From the NCBI RefSeq assembly GCF_032854445.1, contig NC_088302.1, positions 15,621,338-15,685,337 of the forward strand: DNA of 64,000 nucleotides. Direction: 5' to 3'. The notes under the pieces were generated by a model, which did no database searches, was not told where the DNA came from, and was given only the letters and a program-made list of their open reading frames with translations. The DNA comes from Liolophura sinensis (lineage: Eukaryota > Mollusca > Polyplacophora > Chitonida > Chitonidae). A program made the position numbers and the translations under genes. Positions 53,636 to 64,000 of this stretch are shown piece by piece; position 1 is the first letter of the stretch; each line of letters opens with the position of its first letter.

Positions 53636-56600
53636 GTTTCGTCACGGTTCTCCCGACTGCTGTACACAAAGAGCTTTGCACGCTAGAACAAAACGATGTA
53701 ACACGGTCCATCCACCTGTGTATCTCTAAAAACATATTTATCGTCGATAGAACAGTTTTTCTTCCTTACCCTCTTTAGTATCAAACGGCTGGCCCTACAC
53801 GACAAAATATGGCGGTATTCAGTCAACACAAATTCTGCAAGTGGCGCTTTTCTTTGGAGGCATGATTCGTGGTAGTTTTTCAAGATTCAATTCTACCAGA
53901 ATAACTGATGGTTCCTCTTTACCATTTGTTCGACGTATCACTTAGTCGAGTAGTAGGTATGTATGAGTGTATGTTACCAATTTTCTAGTACAAGAAGTCA
54001 TAGATGACCGACCAATTTCGCGCTGAGCTGCCAGAAAAAGTTTTCCCGGGCGTCTTCAGGAATCTTGTTTTCCATTAAAAGCAAATTTTGAAGGAAATAA
54101 ATGACTGCTACAGCTGCTTAACGCGCAAACAGAATTACGGTAAACTTCCTTAGTTTGGGGACAGAGGGCATCTATTTTACATGGAAAATGTATGTGGAAT
54201 GGAAATTGCTCACTCAACAGCCAAAAATCCATACGTACAACACTCATAAAACCAATTACACATCAGACAACCCCGGCTGGATCGCTTGTACTTTTGACGA
54301 TATTTTCCCTAAGTAAAACCAAAAAACTTTGAGCTTCCCATGTCTTTTCAATTTCCTATACACGGACTGTCCAAAAGCCGATGAGACTGTAGACAACAAC
54401 TACTCTATGAACAGGGAATCCTGAATTTCAGATTCTACAGCTTAAACTCACCCAGTGACCGCTATTGCTACAGGTAAATGTGCAATTTCTTCACTGATCT
54501 ACCCGTCTTTGGTTTTCTTCTTGTTCTTCTTTTATTCTACTTTCTACATTTTTAAGTCATGTCATCACGATGTCTCCTGTTGACAGGACTGTTTAAGTGC
54601 ATGCATATATTTTACCCCATATGGCCTAAGTTTAACCCCTTACTGAAGACAACAGGCATGATGCCCTCCCAACCTGGGTCAATTACTCACACGTGGCCCG
54701 ACCCGTTTGTGATAAGTATCAAGAAAAAAAAGGCCAGTATTTCATTTTCGTGGATGACTCGACTAAGAAGTAAACGTTGGTTGATCAGTTAACCTCATTT
54801 TTCAGTCCCTAAGCTATTGGTCGCAAACGCCAAACTTTTGCATGAAAAGCTATACGCTCTTCTTCCATGCATAAGATGTGTTTGGTCATTGTAGTGTATT
54901 TAATAACACACAACGAAGGCAAAATTTGTCATCGTAAATACGGGATAACACGGGATCATTTCCGTGGTAATCGCTAGGCTCTGAAGTATACACGATTCAC
55001 CTTTATTTTGGGATAAAAGCATCCCTAGACGTCTGCAAATCGTGGCACCGTTACAGAATTATTGGCCATATATGGCCATAAACACGGCCATATTTCCAAC
55101 ACAAGAGATTCATTGTTTTGATGCACGTCTTCCATCTGTGCATTTTTTGGCCGCAATCCGGTAGACCGACATGATTGAGCGTTGTTCCTCTCACTGCTGA
55201 CTTTATCGCCAAATATCACATTCACATTTTTCAACGTGTTTTTAACCCTTAATTTCTAAACAAATACATATATCACAAAAAGAGTGCTTTCTGGACAGAC
55301 TACCAAATTTCACAACACTTTCATTTACCTAGAGTTTAAATCAGATATTTAGTCTACGATGTAACAAGGTATCAATATATCAATAAACATAAAAATATCA
55401 CGTTTATAATAAAACACCATACGTCTGCATTCTTGCAAAAAAAGCTGAATCCTTTGACAAGTAATCCCTCACGTCCAGTTATAGTTACCCAAATTTGAGT
55501 CGTTCATAGCTGAGCGTAATTTACTTAGAATGGGCCATAGAGGGATTTCCATGAGAAAATACACTTGTGATTTGATAAAGCAAACGGAACACAACAATTT
55601 ACCTGGATCCTATGCCTCGATAACGATGACAAAGTTATATCAGGAAAAGAGAAATATGTTCAGAATGAGGATAACAGTTGTTACATTACTGGAAAACCAC
55701 GGAATCCAGTGACAAGAATTCTTCATATCTCGATACAGTGACCCACCGTCTGGGTTGTTGATAGCTCTGAGTCAGATTTTTATTTAGAATGGAACATAGA
55801 CTGTTTTCCTTTTGAAAATGCTCCAATGATTTCATGAAACAAACCCTAAGCTCGACTTTTTTACACTTAACTTCTTTTAAATAAACAATAACTTTTGCTC
55901 TTGTAGGTAAGTGTATGATTTGCCCATACGACGAGAATAGGTGTGTATTCATTCCTGTGCACAAGTCACATCTGGCGAAATTTGAACAGTGTTCAATAGA
56001 AGTCCTCATCTAAGAAAGTTCTATTCCCGCTCAATTTCCTGTCTGGGAATACTTTCTGTTTGATCTGACCGGCCCCCGAAGAAAGCACCATTCACGGAAG
56101 AACTTTCTTCTGACCAAACAAAAGAACCGTCTCTATCTGACTTCTCAATTGTATTTGTGCAATCTTTTTGGCAAACATATCAGGGATAATTAATGTTTGG
56201 TGAGTGCATACATACATGTATGCCAAATGTCGCTCAGTTGTATTCTTACAAAAATTTGACATCTGCGTAAGAATCTCTCCCAACTTTTTCTCTTTTCTGT
56301 TTCTGTTTTAAGCTTATATCCATACATTGACATATACCCCCTGAACCTCCACAAGTTGTTTATATACCTAACTAATCTCACAGCGACCCACCCCGACTGA
56401 ACTGCGGTATAGGGATGACAGTCAGACAGTGTGTGAAGTGAACAGTTGTTGTTTGGAATGAAAAGGGTACTATACGAGCAGAAGACTTTGGGAGTCATAG
56501 AACATAAGACTTTTAAGGATTGAATTTCATTCTGAGTCAGATTGAATGTCATAGTCAGCTTCGTAAGTGACTGACATAGTTCTTAGCCTTAGGTCAGCCT

Positions 56601-56649
56601 TAAGACATTTTACGGTCACTGTTTCTCAGCCGCTGAGAAGGCAACCAAA

Positions 56650-56760
56650 ATGAACGTCCCAGAGCCATGTTCCAGAACCAAAAAGAGTGTGCATAAAGCA
56701 AGAAAGCAGTCAACAGGTTTCAAGGATGATGAATGGACGCAAGAAATGTTCTTGGTGAAA
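56650..56760. other. Short stretch without feature
   Basis: Plus-strand frames starting here (56650-56961, 56733-57011) run into SINE-A and are chance readings of it. Confidence 0.5.
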
Positions 56761-56776
56761 AAATTAAACCAGTATT

Positions 56777-56928
56777 TATTTATTTCATTGGTGTTTTACG
56801 CCGTACTCAAGAATGTTTCACTTATACCACGGCGGCCAGCATTATCTTGGGAGGAAACCGGGCAAAGCCCGGGGGAAACTCAGGACCATCCACAGGTTGC
56901 AGACGAACCTTCCCACTTAGGACCGGAG
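56777..56928 (-). mobile_element. SINE-A, 5' truncated, long TSD
   Basis: TTTATTTCATTGGTGTTTTA, CGCCGTACTCAAGAATGTTT, CCACGGCGGCCAGCATTATC, ACCGGGCAAAGCCCGGGGGA, AACCTTCCCACTTAGGACCG. Flanked by AAATTAAACCAGTATT (56761-56776) and AAATTGAACCAGTATT (56929-56944): 15 of 16 identical. Confidence 0.85.
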
Positions 56929-56959
56929 AAATTGAACCAGTATTCACATCTTCTATCAT

Positions 56960-57095
56960 GACAGTTTATAAGTTGTGGACAATCAACAGATGTATCTCAG
57001 CTGTTCTTTGATTGCAGCTGGCCATATATCCAACGTGGTGATCTTGTTCAACATGACTGATACACAATCCCTCGACCCGGATTAATCGGACTTCT
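56960..57095 (+). repeat. R4 module
   Basis: TCAGCTGTTCTTTGATTGCA, GGCCATATATCCAACGTGGT, GATCTTGTTCAACATGACTG, matching 10925-10995. Confidence 0.55.
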
Positions 57096-57779
57096 ACACA
57101 ATTAAGGACCAGAGTGCTAGAGATCCAAGTTTGTAAGCTGTGGCCGAAGCGAACTCCTGAGACGTGTTATAACAAAGATTTATGGCCTGTGCACGTGTGT
57201 TCACCAAATGGTTGTTCCCATGATCAAAACACTGCGATCTGGTGCTTACAGTAGCTTCTTTACACGGTGTTTAAACGATAACAGCTCAAGGGTAAATATT
57301 AACAGTTTGTAGCAAGGCACATAAACAGGTTATTCAACAAGCACAATTTGTCAACAGTATTTTAAGGAGTACCATTTCAGATGATTTTTGTCACTGTCAA
57401 ATGTCGACAATCTCAAACAATCATTTTCGTCAATTTTTGATCAGTATTTTATTCACAAAGCGCCAGTGGGATTCATTTGTCTGTGCGGAAAACTGGCTCT
57501 AAAGATTTTTGAATGTTACCTTAAAACCACAGGCACATAAATGAAGACAAATGTAAACAATGAAGCTTGTCTCCGTGCAGACTCCCAACGAATGGAACAG
57601 ATGGCTTGATTGGAATTCGTGTATTTATACAAAACTATTTTTTTTAATCACTCTATTCCATCACTGTTTGTTTTCTTACCAGAATTATTGACAATTAAAT
57701 ACAAAACGAACAGGCTTTTTCTGTTTGAAAGCACAACCATCCTCCTACCATACAATAGTACAACTTCTTCATTTATTTG

Positions 57780-58054
57780 GGGGCCTCCGTGGCTCAGTCG
57801 GTTAAAGCGCTAGCACAGCGTAATGACCCAGGAGTCTCTCACCAATGCGGTCGCTGTGAGCTCAAGTCCAGCTCATGCTGGCTTCCTCTCCGGCCGTACG
57901 TGAGAAGGTCTGGCAGCAACCTGCGGATGGTCGTGGGTTTCCCCCGGGCTCTGCCCGGTTTCCACCCACCATAATGCTGGCCGCCGTCGTATAAGTGAAA
58001 TATTCTTGAGTACGGCGTAAAACACCAATCAAAAAAAAAAAAAAAAAAAAAAAA
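57780..58054 (+). mobile_element. SINE-A, full length, youngest copy
   Basis: Complete: TGGCTCAGTCGG A box (57790-57801), GAGCTCAAGTCC B-box region (57858-57869), AACCTGCGGATGGTCGTGGG, CCCCCGGGCTCTGCCCGGTT, ATGCTGGCCGCCGTCGTATA, ACGGCGTAAAACACCAATCA and a run of 24 A. Exact 11-bp direct repeat TCATTTATTTG at 57769-57779 and 58055-58065. It reads as the family reference. Pol III transcription of such heads is established for tRNA-derived SINEs. Confidence 0.9.
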
Positions 58055-58234
58055 TCATTTATTTGTTAGTTTACATGAGAGCCTCACTAGTCTTCGCAAA
58101 CTGTAATTAACATGCAGATTAAACTTTTTCGAACCGTAAAAATCCCAATTACCCAGCGGATCAGGTTTTCTGTTTCACCAAGCAAAAGAGCGAGATGGCG
58201 CTAGTGATTGATCACTAAACAACTATGGCTTGGG

Positions 58235-59585
58235 AAGAAGAAATGTTAAGAAGATCCATAAGCTCCGATGACTTTAACATGCCTCCTGTTGATTGGGAGT
58301 TGATTTATCCGCTTTAGCCAGGTCTTAAGCATAAAACATGAGATCAAAACAGCAATAGAGATCAAACACGCCAAAATCATTAGAAGTTGTTGATTAATCA
58401 GCGTTTGGATACACATTCTCATTTAAAATACTCATCGCTGGAACGGTTATTATGTTCTGAAATTGTTCGAGCAATTGTTCCACAAGTACGAACACACAAC
58501 GACTAGCTCCATTGGCAGAATGAGTTTCCTTCGCCCAGACAAGTGACCACGATGGGTTTTCCCGCCATTTGGACGTCTGTGTGAAAAATTCTTCAATGTG
58601 CTGTATGAAACCACTTATATAGTGGACAAATGCTGATTTGTAGAAGAGTTGTCGTACAAAGCTGCAACAGAAGTGAAGCGGTACAGCAGTCGGTGGGCAG
58701 ATAGTTTGTACAGGTGGCACTCGTGTGCACTATAAATGTTCGAATATGGTACCGGATATAAGTGCTCGGTTTACAAAGTTTTCGTAATGTTATGTAATGA
58801 CTACAGTACTGGCTACTGGCTATGTAATTTGCAAAAACTTATCCCTGTATAAACAAACCGTATATCCTGATATATTTTGATTAATGATAACTTATCAACT
58901 AGAATGGTACACTATTTGCATACTGATTTAATTCAGAATATTCGTTGCTTCTTGCCGTCATCAATGACAACTGTTAACTGATTCTCTTTGCGAGTGCTCC
59001 CCATTACTAGAGGAGACGTTGATACATACAGGTGTTGTCTTCACCTATACCTACATATACGACTATATACAGAAACTATTAAGGAGTAACCCTCACCAGG
59101 TCCGATCTTTCTCATTAACTAAACCGTATTTTCATTATCTGCAGTCTTTAAACAATCCATTTGTAGCAAAGTCTGTGAAAGATATTTACCCAACTTCCCT
59201 GATGGTACATCTTATCTGGATCTATATTTGTACAAAGGCCAAACAGTTTCTTTTCTCGTAGACTCGTAAGATGGATATTTTCAATTTTGACGTTGTAAAT
59301 TATCCTTACCCGGACCGCAGTCAACTAAAGGGTCCTGCATATGGCGTGTATGTATCTAAGATCCTGGGTGATGTGTGACGATTTCAACCAACATCAAAAG
59401 TTATTTCTACAAAAACTTGTGTGTCATATTTATTCCATTAAACGCCTTCACTCCAAGATTCTAAAGTTTTACACTGAGTATAACTCTCTGTAAGTAAATA
59501 TGGACAGAATTTCCAGAATATCTGGCGCTTTGCTTCATTGTGTCTAATTCCGCGCAACCCGGAGCCAGGGGCTATGTATTCATCG
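58235..59585. other. No supported gene
   Basis: A 108-codon minus frame (58394-58720) has no ATG and no recognisable domain. 58880-58970 weakly matches 59985-60060 (R4-type). Confidence 0.4.
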
Positions 59586-59589
59586 TGTA

Positions 59590-60250
59590 GATCATCGATC
59601 AAGTAGATCGTCACGTGTGATATCTGAACAGTTGCAATCAAAGGGCATCTGAGATGCACAACACGTTGACTGCTTCTTTTTGCATGATACCGTCTTATTT
59701 TTGTACTTAATATATTTCCTGAGTCTTTTTGGTGATTTGTGTTATTCGTCGATTTGTCAATTGGTTTTGCAATTATTGACCTGGGACGTCCTTAATTGAC
59801 GGCTGGTATACGAATTGCTGTTTTGATGCATATATTCACCATAAATTTCTTAAGTTTTACAATGAGTCTAATCCCGCTTAAACCGGGGCAAGGGGCTGTA
59901 TATATACATTGCGTTTAATTTCATCGCCACATTGGATATTTGACCAGTTGCGATCAAAGCGCAACTGACATACATATATTATTATCGACAACTTATATAC
60001 TAGCATAGTACACGGTTTGAATACTGATTTGATTCCTTGCATCTTCCTAGCTTCATTGAAAACTGCTTTTTTCCCTACTATTCAGTCTTATTTTCATACT
60101 CTATATATTTTCTTAGTTCTTGGATAGTTTATGCTAAACGTCATTTTGGGAATTAGCCTTGTAAGTACTGGCCTAGAACGGCCATCTTAGTTCACGCCTG
60201 GTGTACGAATGTTTGTTTCGACGCATAGATTTGTAGTATGTATTTTCGAA
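59590..60250. repeat. R4 modules, two in series
   Basis: The GTTGCAATCAAAGGGCATCT module (59630) recurs as GTTGCGATCAAAGCGCAACT (59948). The GACGGCTGGTATACGAATTG module (59798) recurs as CGCCTGGTGTACGAATGTTT (60197), with GATGCATA / GACGCATAG after each. So at least two R4 units are arranged in tandem, about 320-400 bp apart. Confidence 0.6.
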
Positions 60251-60769
60251 TTTCGTTTCACTATTTTGCCATCCAGTTAATATTTAGCTTTATGCTCAAT
60301 GGCCTATTTTCATTTCACTGGCGTTATTAAAATCAAGTCGATTGGATCCCTGAATAAACACGTGATCAAATGTTGCCAAGTGTGTTTGCAGTTGCCATGG
60401 AGATTTTTCCTATTTTTTCCATAATTTTGAAGAAGTTATTTTTTATCCAGAAGGCAATTCTGAGCAGCCTATGCGGTGTTTCGGACACAACCACCTTCAA
60501 AAGGGTATAAACACAATACAGTTGGTAAATTTGGAAAGCACTTTATGAAAGCTGCCAGGGAAGACCCAACTGTCATACTCTAAGACGATCATTCTACATG
60601 AAATTTCATCTTTTTGTTTGTCCATCACAAAACGGCTTAGGATTTCTTTGTATATTGGACATTTCTAACATTCAGATATTTCTTTATTTTTCAAATTTGC
60701 CACTGTTCGAACTTCACTCTTTGATGCCCTGAATACGGGGAAATATTGGTTTTGCATATTGTAAGTGAC

Positions 60770-61116
60770 CGGCCCCAACAGCAGAGTTGGTCGATTGTCC
60801 GCTGCGGGAGCAGTAGATCTAGGGTCAATACTGGGTCGAGTCACACCTAAGACTTTAAAGAGGAAGTTGTAACTTCCTCGCTTGGCGTTCAGCATGAAGG
60901 GGACAGTGCAACTGGTTGACCCGTATCAGTATAATTGCTTGGGCGAGGCACCTTTCTTGCCTTCGGTAAGGCGTCTCAGTGAAACAGCACTAGATAAAAG
61001 AGCGGTGGAAATTCGCCGTGCGGCAAGGAGGCACATTACATGTACTCTAAGGATTCCTTCGTTATCATATGACTGAAAAATGTTGAGTTAAACCCCAATC
61101 ACTTACTCACTCGCTC
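60770..61116 (+). mobile_element. SINE-B, full length, clear TSD
   Basis: CGGCCCCAACAGCAGAGTTGG head, GTCACACCTAAGACTTTAAA, TTCCTCGCTTGGCGTTCAGC, GTTGACCCGTATCAGTATAA, GTCTCAGTGAAACAGCACTA, tail GTTAAACCCCAATCACTTAC. Flanked by ATTGTAAGTGAC (60758-60769) and ATTGTAGGTGAC (61117-61128): 11 of 12 identical. Short frames inside (for example 60882-61076) are also open in the 48571 copy but only because the SINE sequence is shared. Confidence 0.85.
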
Positions 61117-61227
61117 ATTGTAGGTGACTAAGGAATTGAAATTTGCAATTCTTCGGAAGTTTGCGATAGGAAGGCAAAAGTTTTCCCACCTGCAGGTCAA
61201 AACCAGTTCGCTATAAACCATAATCTA

Positions 61228-61340
61228 GAGGTCGGGTCGTAGTATAGTGGTTATTATGCTTCTCTTTCAATCGTTCAAACACACCGGGTGAATATCTAAT
61301 CGCAGGCTAGGACAGGTTATTTTGAAACTTTCTAGCCGTT
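61228..61340 (+). mobile_element. SINE-C, partial
   Basis: GTCGTAGTATAGTGGTTATT (A-box region), CTCTTTCAATCGTTCAAACA and GCAGGCTAGGACAGGTTATT match SINE-C at 26315-26400. The B box is shortened and the 3' part is missing. Confidence 0.55.
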
Positions 61341-62185
61341 TGATTTGTAGAAAAGTACTCAGTTACTAAACAACAGCATAGATATCTATCTAAACGTACT
61401 TGTGATTTTTTTCTGCCGTGTATAAAAGAACATAATATACTTCTAGATACAAAGTGATATCGTATTCAGCTGGTAGTCACAAAACAAAGTGCCCCTTACC
61501 ATATATCAGAAAGATTTCTTCGGTGAGTTAACACACAAAAGATTACAGCTCTTTCTTTGTTTATCAGGGATAACTGCCCTACTGGTTGATGGAACACTTG
61601 ATGGAACAGAGTTTCAAGATCGTTGCATTATGCCAGATGAAACATTTATTTATTTCATTCAAATATAACGACTCACCCCGCACCACTGCTTTCCATAAAT
61701 CTGAAAAAAGCAAGTATTTATTTATTTTTTTTTGTTTGTTTGTTTAGTTTGGGTTTAGCAACGCACTCGGCTCCTCTCTTCTCAAGAAGTGTGGCAATCC
61801 TTACCAAGAGCTAATTTTATGCTGGCGAATGTATGGGTCGAGTGTTGAGAAGTGCAGCACAGTATTAAGAGACAGCGAACTCCTACAGAAAATAATTAAG
61901 AGTTTTTTTAACCACACTATCTCGCTTTTTTATCTCAGAGGTGTGATATGTCACTGTAAAGTTGAGTAACACCTTGGCAGAATTTTTGAAGGGTGTGAAT
62001 GCAACGACTTCTTTTCTTGCAAACGTAATGCCATCTGACGTGATAGGAATCCCAAAGGTTGAGGAAAGGATCTTCAAGGATGAGTGCAAACATTTTCACG
62101 GATTGATCTAATGGACCCCTTTCTTTGCCAATTTGCTGAATCTTCAATATGAGATGAAATCTGCCAAAAGTGTCATGGTGGCGTT
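61341..62185. other. No recognisable feature
   Basis: T-rich and TTTG-rich run at 61720-61745; no gene seen. Confidence 0.4.
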
Positions 62186-62189
62186 GAAT

Positions 62190-62495
62190 TGTTTTACCGT
62201 TATTGTATGTTAAATGTGATGAAAAACTAGCATTTTGGGTAATTCTTGACCAGTGGCGTCTAATAAATTGCAATGACAGCATTTTTTTACCTAAATCTTC
62301 TTAAGGTAGGGTGATAAGGGTAATTTAGTACCATTTAAGTGTTTACACTAACAGTTAGAATAAATCCCTAAGTGAGGTAAATTGACAAAAGGCAATATTT
62401 CACCGGTTACACGTGACCATCTGCCAACTGTCGCAATGTCGTCGCTGCTCTGGTTTTACTCTCTATGTTGTACGTCTATAATTATATAGTAAAAG
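62190..62495 (+). repeat. R1 copy, nearly complete
   Basis: TATGTTAAATGTGATGAAAA, GGGTAATTCTTGACCAGTGG, CGTCTAATAAATTGCAATGA, AACAGTTAGAATAAATCCCT, TTTCACCGGTTACACGTGAC, TCGTCGCTGCTCTGGTTTTA, TTGTACGTCTATAATTATAT. A good reference for the family. Confidence 0.75.
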
Positions 62496-62599
62496 AAAAC
62501 TGATTGCCAAAGCAAGCAAATGCCCTTTGGCGTATGAACTTACAATATCGTAATGAGCCCAATGTGTCTGCTGTATTCGATAAATATGGGGCTTGGAAT

Positions 62600-62660
62600 C
62601 AATATTTGATTTATTTCATTGGGTTAACCCGGTATTCAGTAATTTCTCACTTATACGAAG
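62600..62660 (-). mobile_element. SINE-A tail fragment
   Basis: TTGATTTATTTCATTGGGTT, AATTTCTCACTTATACGAAG: the reversed 3' end of SINE-A, diverged. Confidence 0.45.
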
Positions 62661-62759
62661 TTTATGGGTTTATATCCCCTAACTTAGTGCCACGACCAAA
62701 ACAGGAGAGACTGACTCTAGAAAGGCTGTTCGAAAGGCATGTATAATGCACTCTATTGC

Positions 62760-63475
62760 TTCTAGTAGAGATATACCAGATCCACAATACAAAGGTCAGA
62801 CAAAGCTGTATTTGGCAAGGGAACAATGTTACATAGTTACATGGCAGCCAGCAGACTAATACCCCACACTCTCCTATATTGTTCTGACAGTTATTAGACC
62901 TTGGATGGTACGGGGTTTAACCTGTTTTCGACATTATTTGGATGATATTGCAACGGTATCTCCTTGTAGCCCGACAACGGCGATTTGTCTTACGTAAAAT
63001 CCTGCGTTACTGGAATCATACCGACGATGCCAGACGTTACGTCCAAGTCAGTCAAAATATACTATACCAACGCCAGTGAGAACTTGGTATCTGTAATTCC
63101 CGTCATTTCTGAACAAGTATGATTGCAGTGTATCTACATGTATTCCGCTTATAACGTGTCAAGTGTATTTAATTATTACACTATATAGATATACATTCCA
63201 AATGTAATAGGGGTATCTAATTATGCTTTGGTTGGGTAAGGCTTAATTATGTACGGTGTATCTAATTCAGCGTTTCTACATGCAAGTATAGTTTATACTG
63301 TTATCAAATTCGTATGGAATTTAATTCGTTTTGTCTTGAAACAAGTCCAGTTGATAGTGTATCGTAAAACCCTCTTCTGCAAGTAGCACACGTACAACTA
63401 GCTAGTAACTGCGTTCTTTGGCAATATGCAGATACCTATGCATTTCACTACCTGGGCTTTCCAGTATAGAAGAAT
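62760..63475. other. No recognisable feature
   Basis: AT-rich, no gene or family match. Confidence 0.4.
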
Positions 63476-63479
63476 ACAA

Positions 63480-63565
63480 CATGAAGAATAAAACCAGAGC
63501 AACGACGACAGCCTGATAGTTGGCAAATAGTCACAGATAAAGGTGGCCTCTTGTCAATTTAATAC
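63480..63565 (-). repeat. R1 fragment, minus
   Basis: ATGAAGAATAAAACCAGAGC, ACGACGACAGCCTGATAGTT, GGCAAATAGTCACAGATAAA, GGTGGCCTCTTGTCAATTTA. Confidence 0.65.
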
Positions 63566-63661
63566 GTATAAATAGGCTCCTTACGTATAAAGATGTCATA
63601 AAGACGATACCAATCGTCCTCACTGACATAAAACTTATCCAAATACAGTGGTATGATCACT

Positions 63662-63725
63662 TTATTATTTGATTCGTGTTTTACTGAATAATCTTTCCGG
63701 CCAGCATTATGATGGGAGGAATCCG
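63662..63725 (-). mobile_element. SINE-A fragment
   Basis: TATTTGATTCGTGTTTTACT, CCGGCCAGCATTATGATGGG, AGGAATCCGACC. Confidence 0.55.
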
Positions 63726-63939
63726 ACCTCGGAGATAGATTGTCATCAGATTTAATAAACAATATCATGAAAACCGATCACTCTTTGTGTAGACGGTACA
63801 GTACAAGAATAATTATAGCACAGTCCAGTGTCAAATGTAGAAAATCTTTGCCCGCTGCGATCTGTTAGACCGTTTCACTGTTGTTGCACAATTATAGTCC
63901 AACCCTTCTGAAAGAATCAAACCGTGTTTATACAGTTGT

Positions 63940-64000
63940 GAGAGGTGTTTGACGCAGTACTCAGTAAGATTTCACTTAACGATGGTTAGGTTCAGGGCTG
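63940..64000 (-). mobile_element. SINE-A fragment at window edge
   Basis: GGTGTTTGACGCAGTACTCA, AAGATTTCACTTAACGATGG. It runs out of the window. Confidence 0.45.

Larger units (their letters stand above)
51569..58230 (+). repeat. Large duplication, copy B
   Basis: Direct partner of 43480-49790 (landmarks given there). It differs by its own insertions: SINE-A at 52175, 56777 and 57780 and SINE-K at 53447. The stretch 55270-56640 has only faint matches to copy A and holds no gene I can support. It could be a segmental duplication or two insertions of one large non-coding element; the lack of terminal repeats favours the former. Confidence 0.75.

Noticed and set aside
47556-55234. Shared minus-strand reading (VNV-FGDK-S-ERN) in both copies of the large duplication as a conserved exon
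   Set aside because: Only about 25 codons match, the rest diverges with frameshifts, and DNA identity alone explains it.
56650-57974. Plus-strand frames at 56650-57011 and 57777-57974
   Set aside because: Explained by SINE-A sequences.

Overview
This window looks like non-genic DNA from an animal nuclear genome, AT-rich and packed with dispersed and tandem repeats. There are no operons, no Shine-Dalgarno-type gene starts and no long reading frames. Several tRNA-derived SINE families with AATA or poly-A tails suggest a lophotrochozoan, most likely a mollusc. That is my recollection of what such SINEs look like, not a database match. I see no rRNA gene, no true tRNA gene (only tRNA-like SINE heads) and no CRISPR array. 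No complete conserved gene is recognisable.

Layout. 1-10 kb: several unclassified dispersed families (called R1, R3, R4 here) and, at 2707-5201, the wreck of a Ty3/gypsy-type LTR retrotransposon sitting inside an R1 repeat. Its RNase H, a gag fragment, primer-binding site and polypurine tract read on the minus strand, but the two outer LTRs read on the plus strand. 10-20 kb: R4, R1, R2, SINEs, a Tc1-like transposase fragment (12228-12480), a C-rich tract and an ATATT microsatellite. 19.9-27 kb: a diverged direct repeat (19900-22030 and 24930-26960) with a 754-bp element between its copies (22880-23633) that has TIRs of about 200 bp and TA flanks. 28-34 kb: two candidate coding pieces on the minus strand, a 79-codon ATG-to-stop frame (28268-28507) and an unidentified 122-codon open frame (33466-33834) with in-register remnants upstream. 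36-43 kb: a 32-bp array, a second long-TIR element, and a 66-bp satellite of about 28 units that has no stop codon in any of its three minus-strand frames. 43.5-58.2 kb: a diverged direct duplication of about 6.3 kb (43480-49790 and 51569-58230) with a 95-bp minisatellite between the copies. 58-64 kb: more R4, R1 and SINE copies.

How it fits together: most of the sequence can be explained by transposition, segmental duplication and satellite expansion. Target-site duplications are visible for many SINEs and give a relative order of events (R1 older than the LTR element and older than SINE-B at 48571; the large duplication predates SINE-A at 57780). Family names R1-R5, P1, SINE-A, -B, -C and -K are labels for this report only. 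Copy relationships come from reading the sequence by eye, so boundaries are approximate unless a target-site duplication fixes them.
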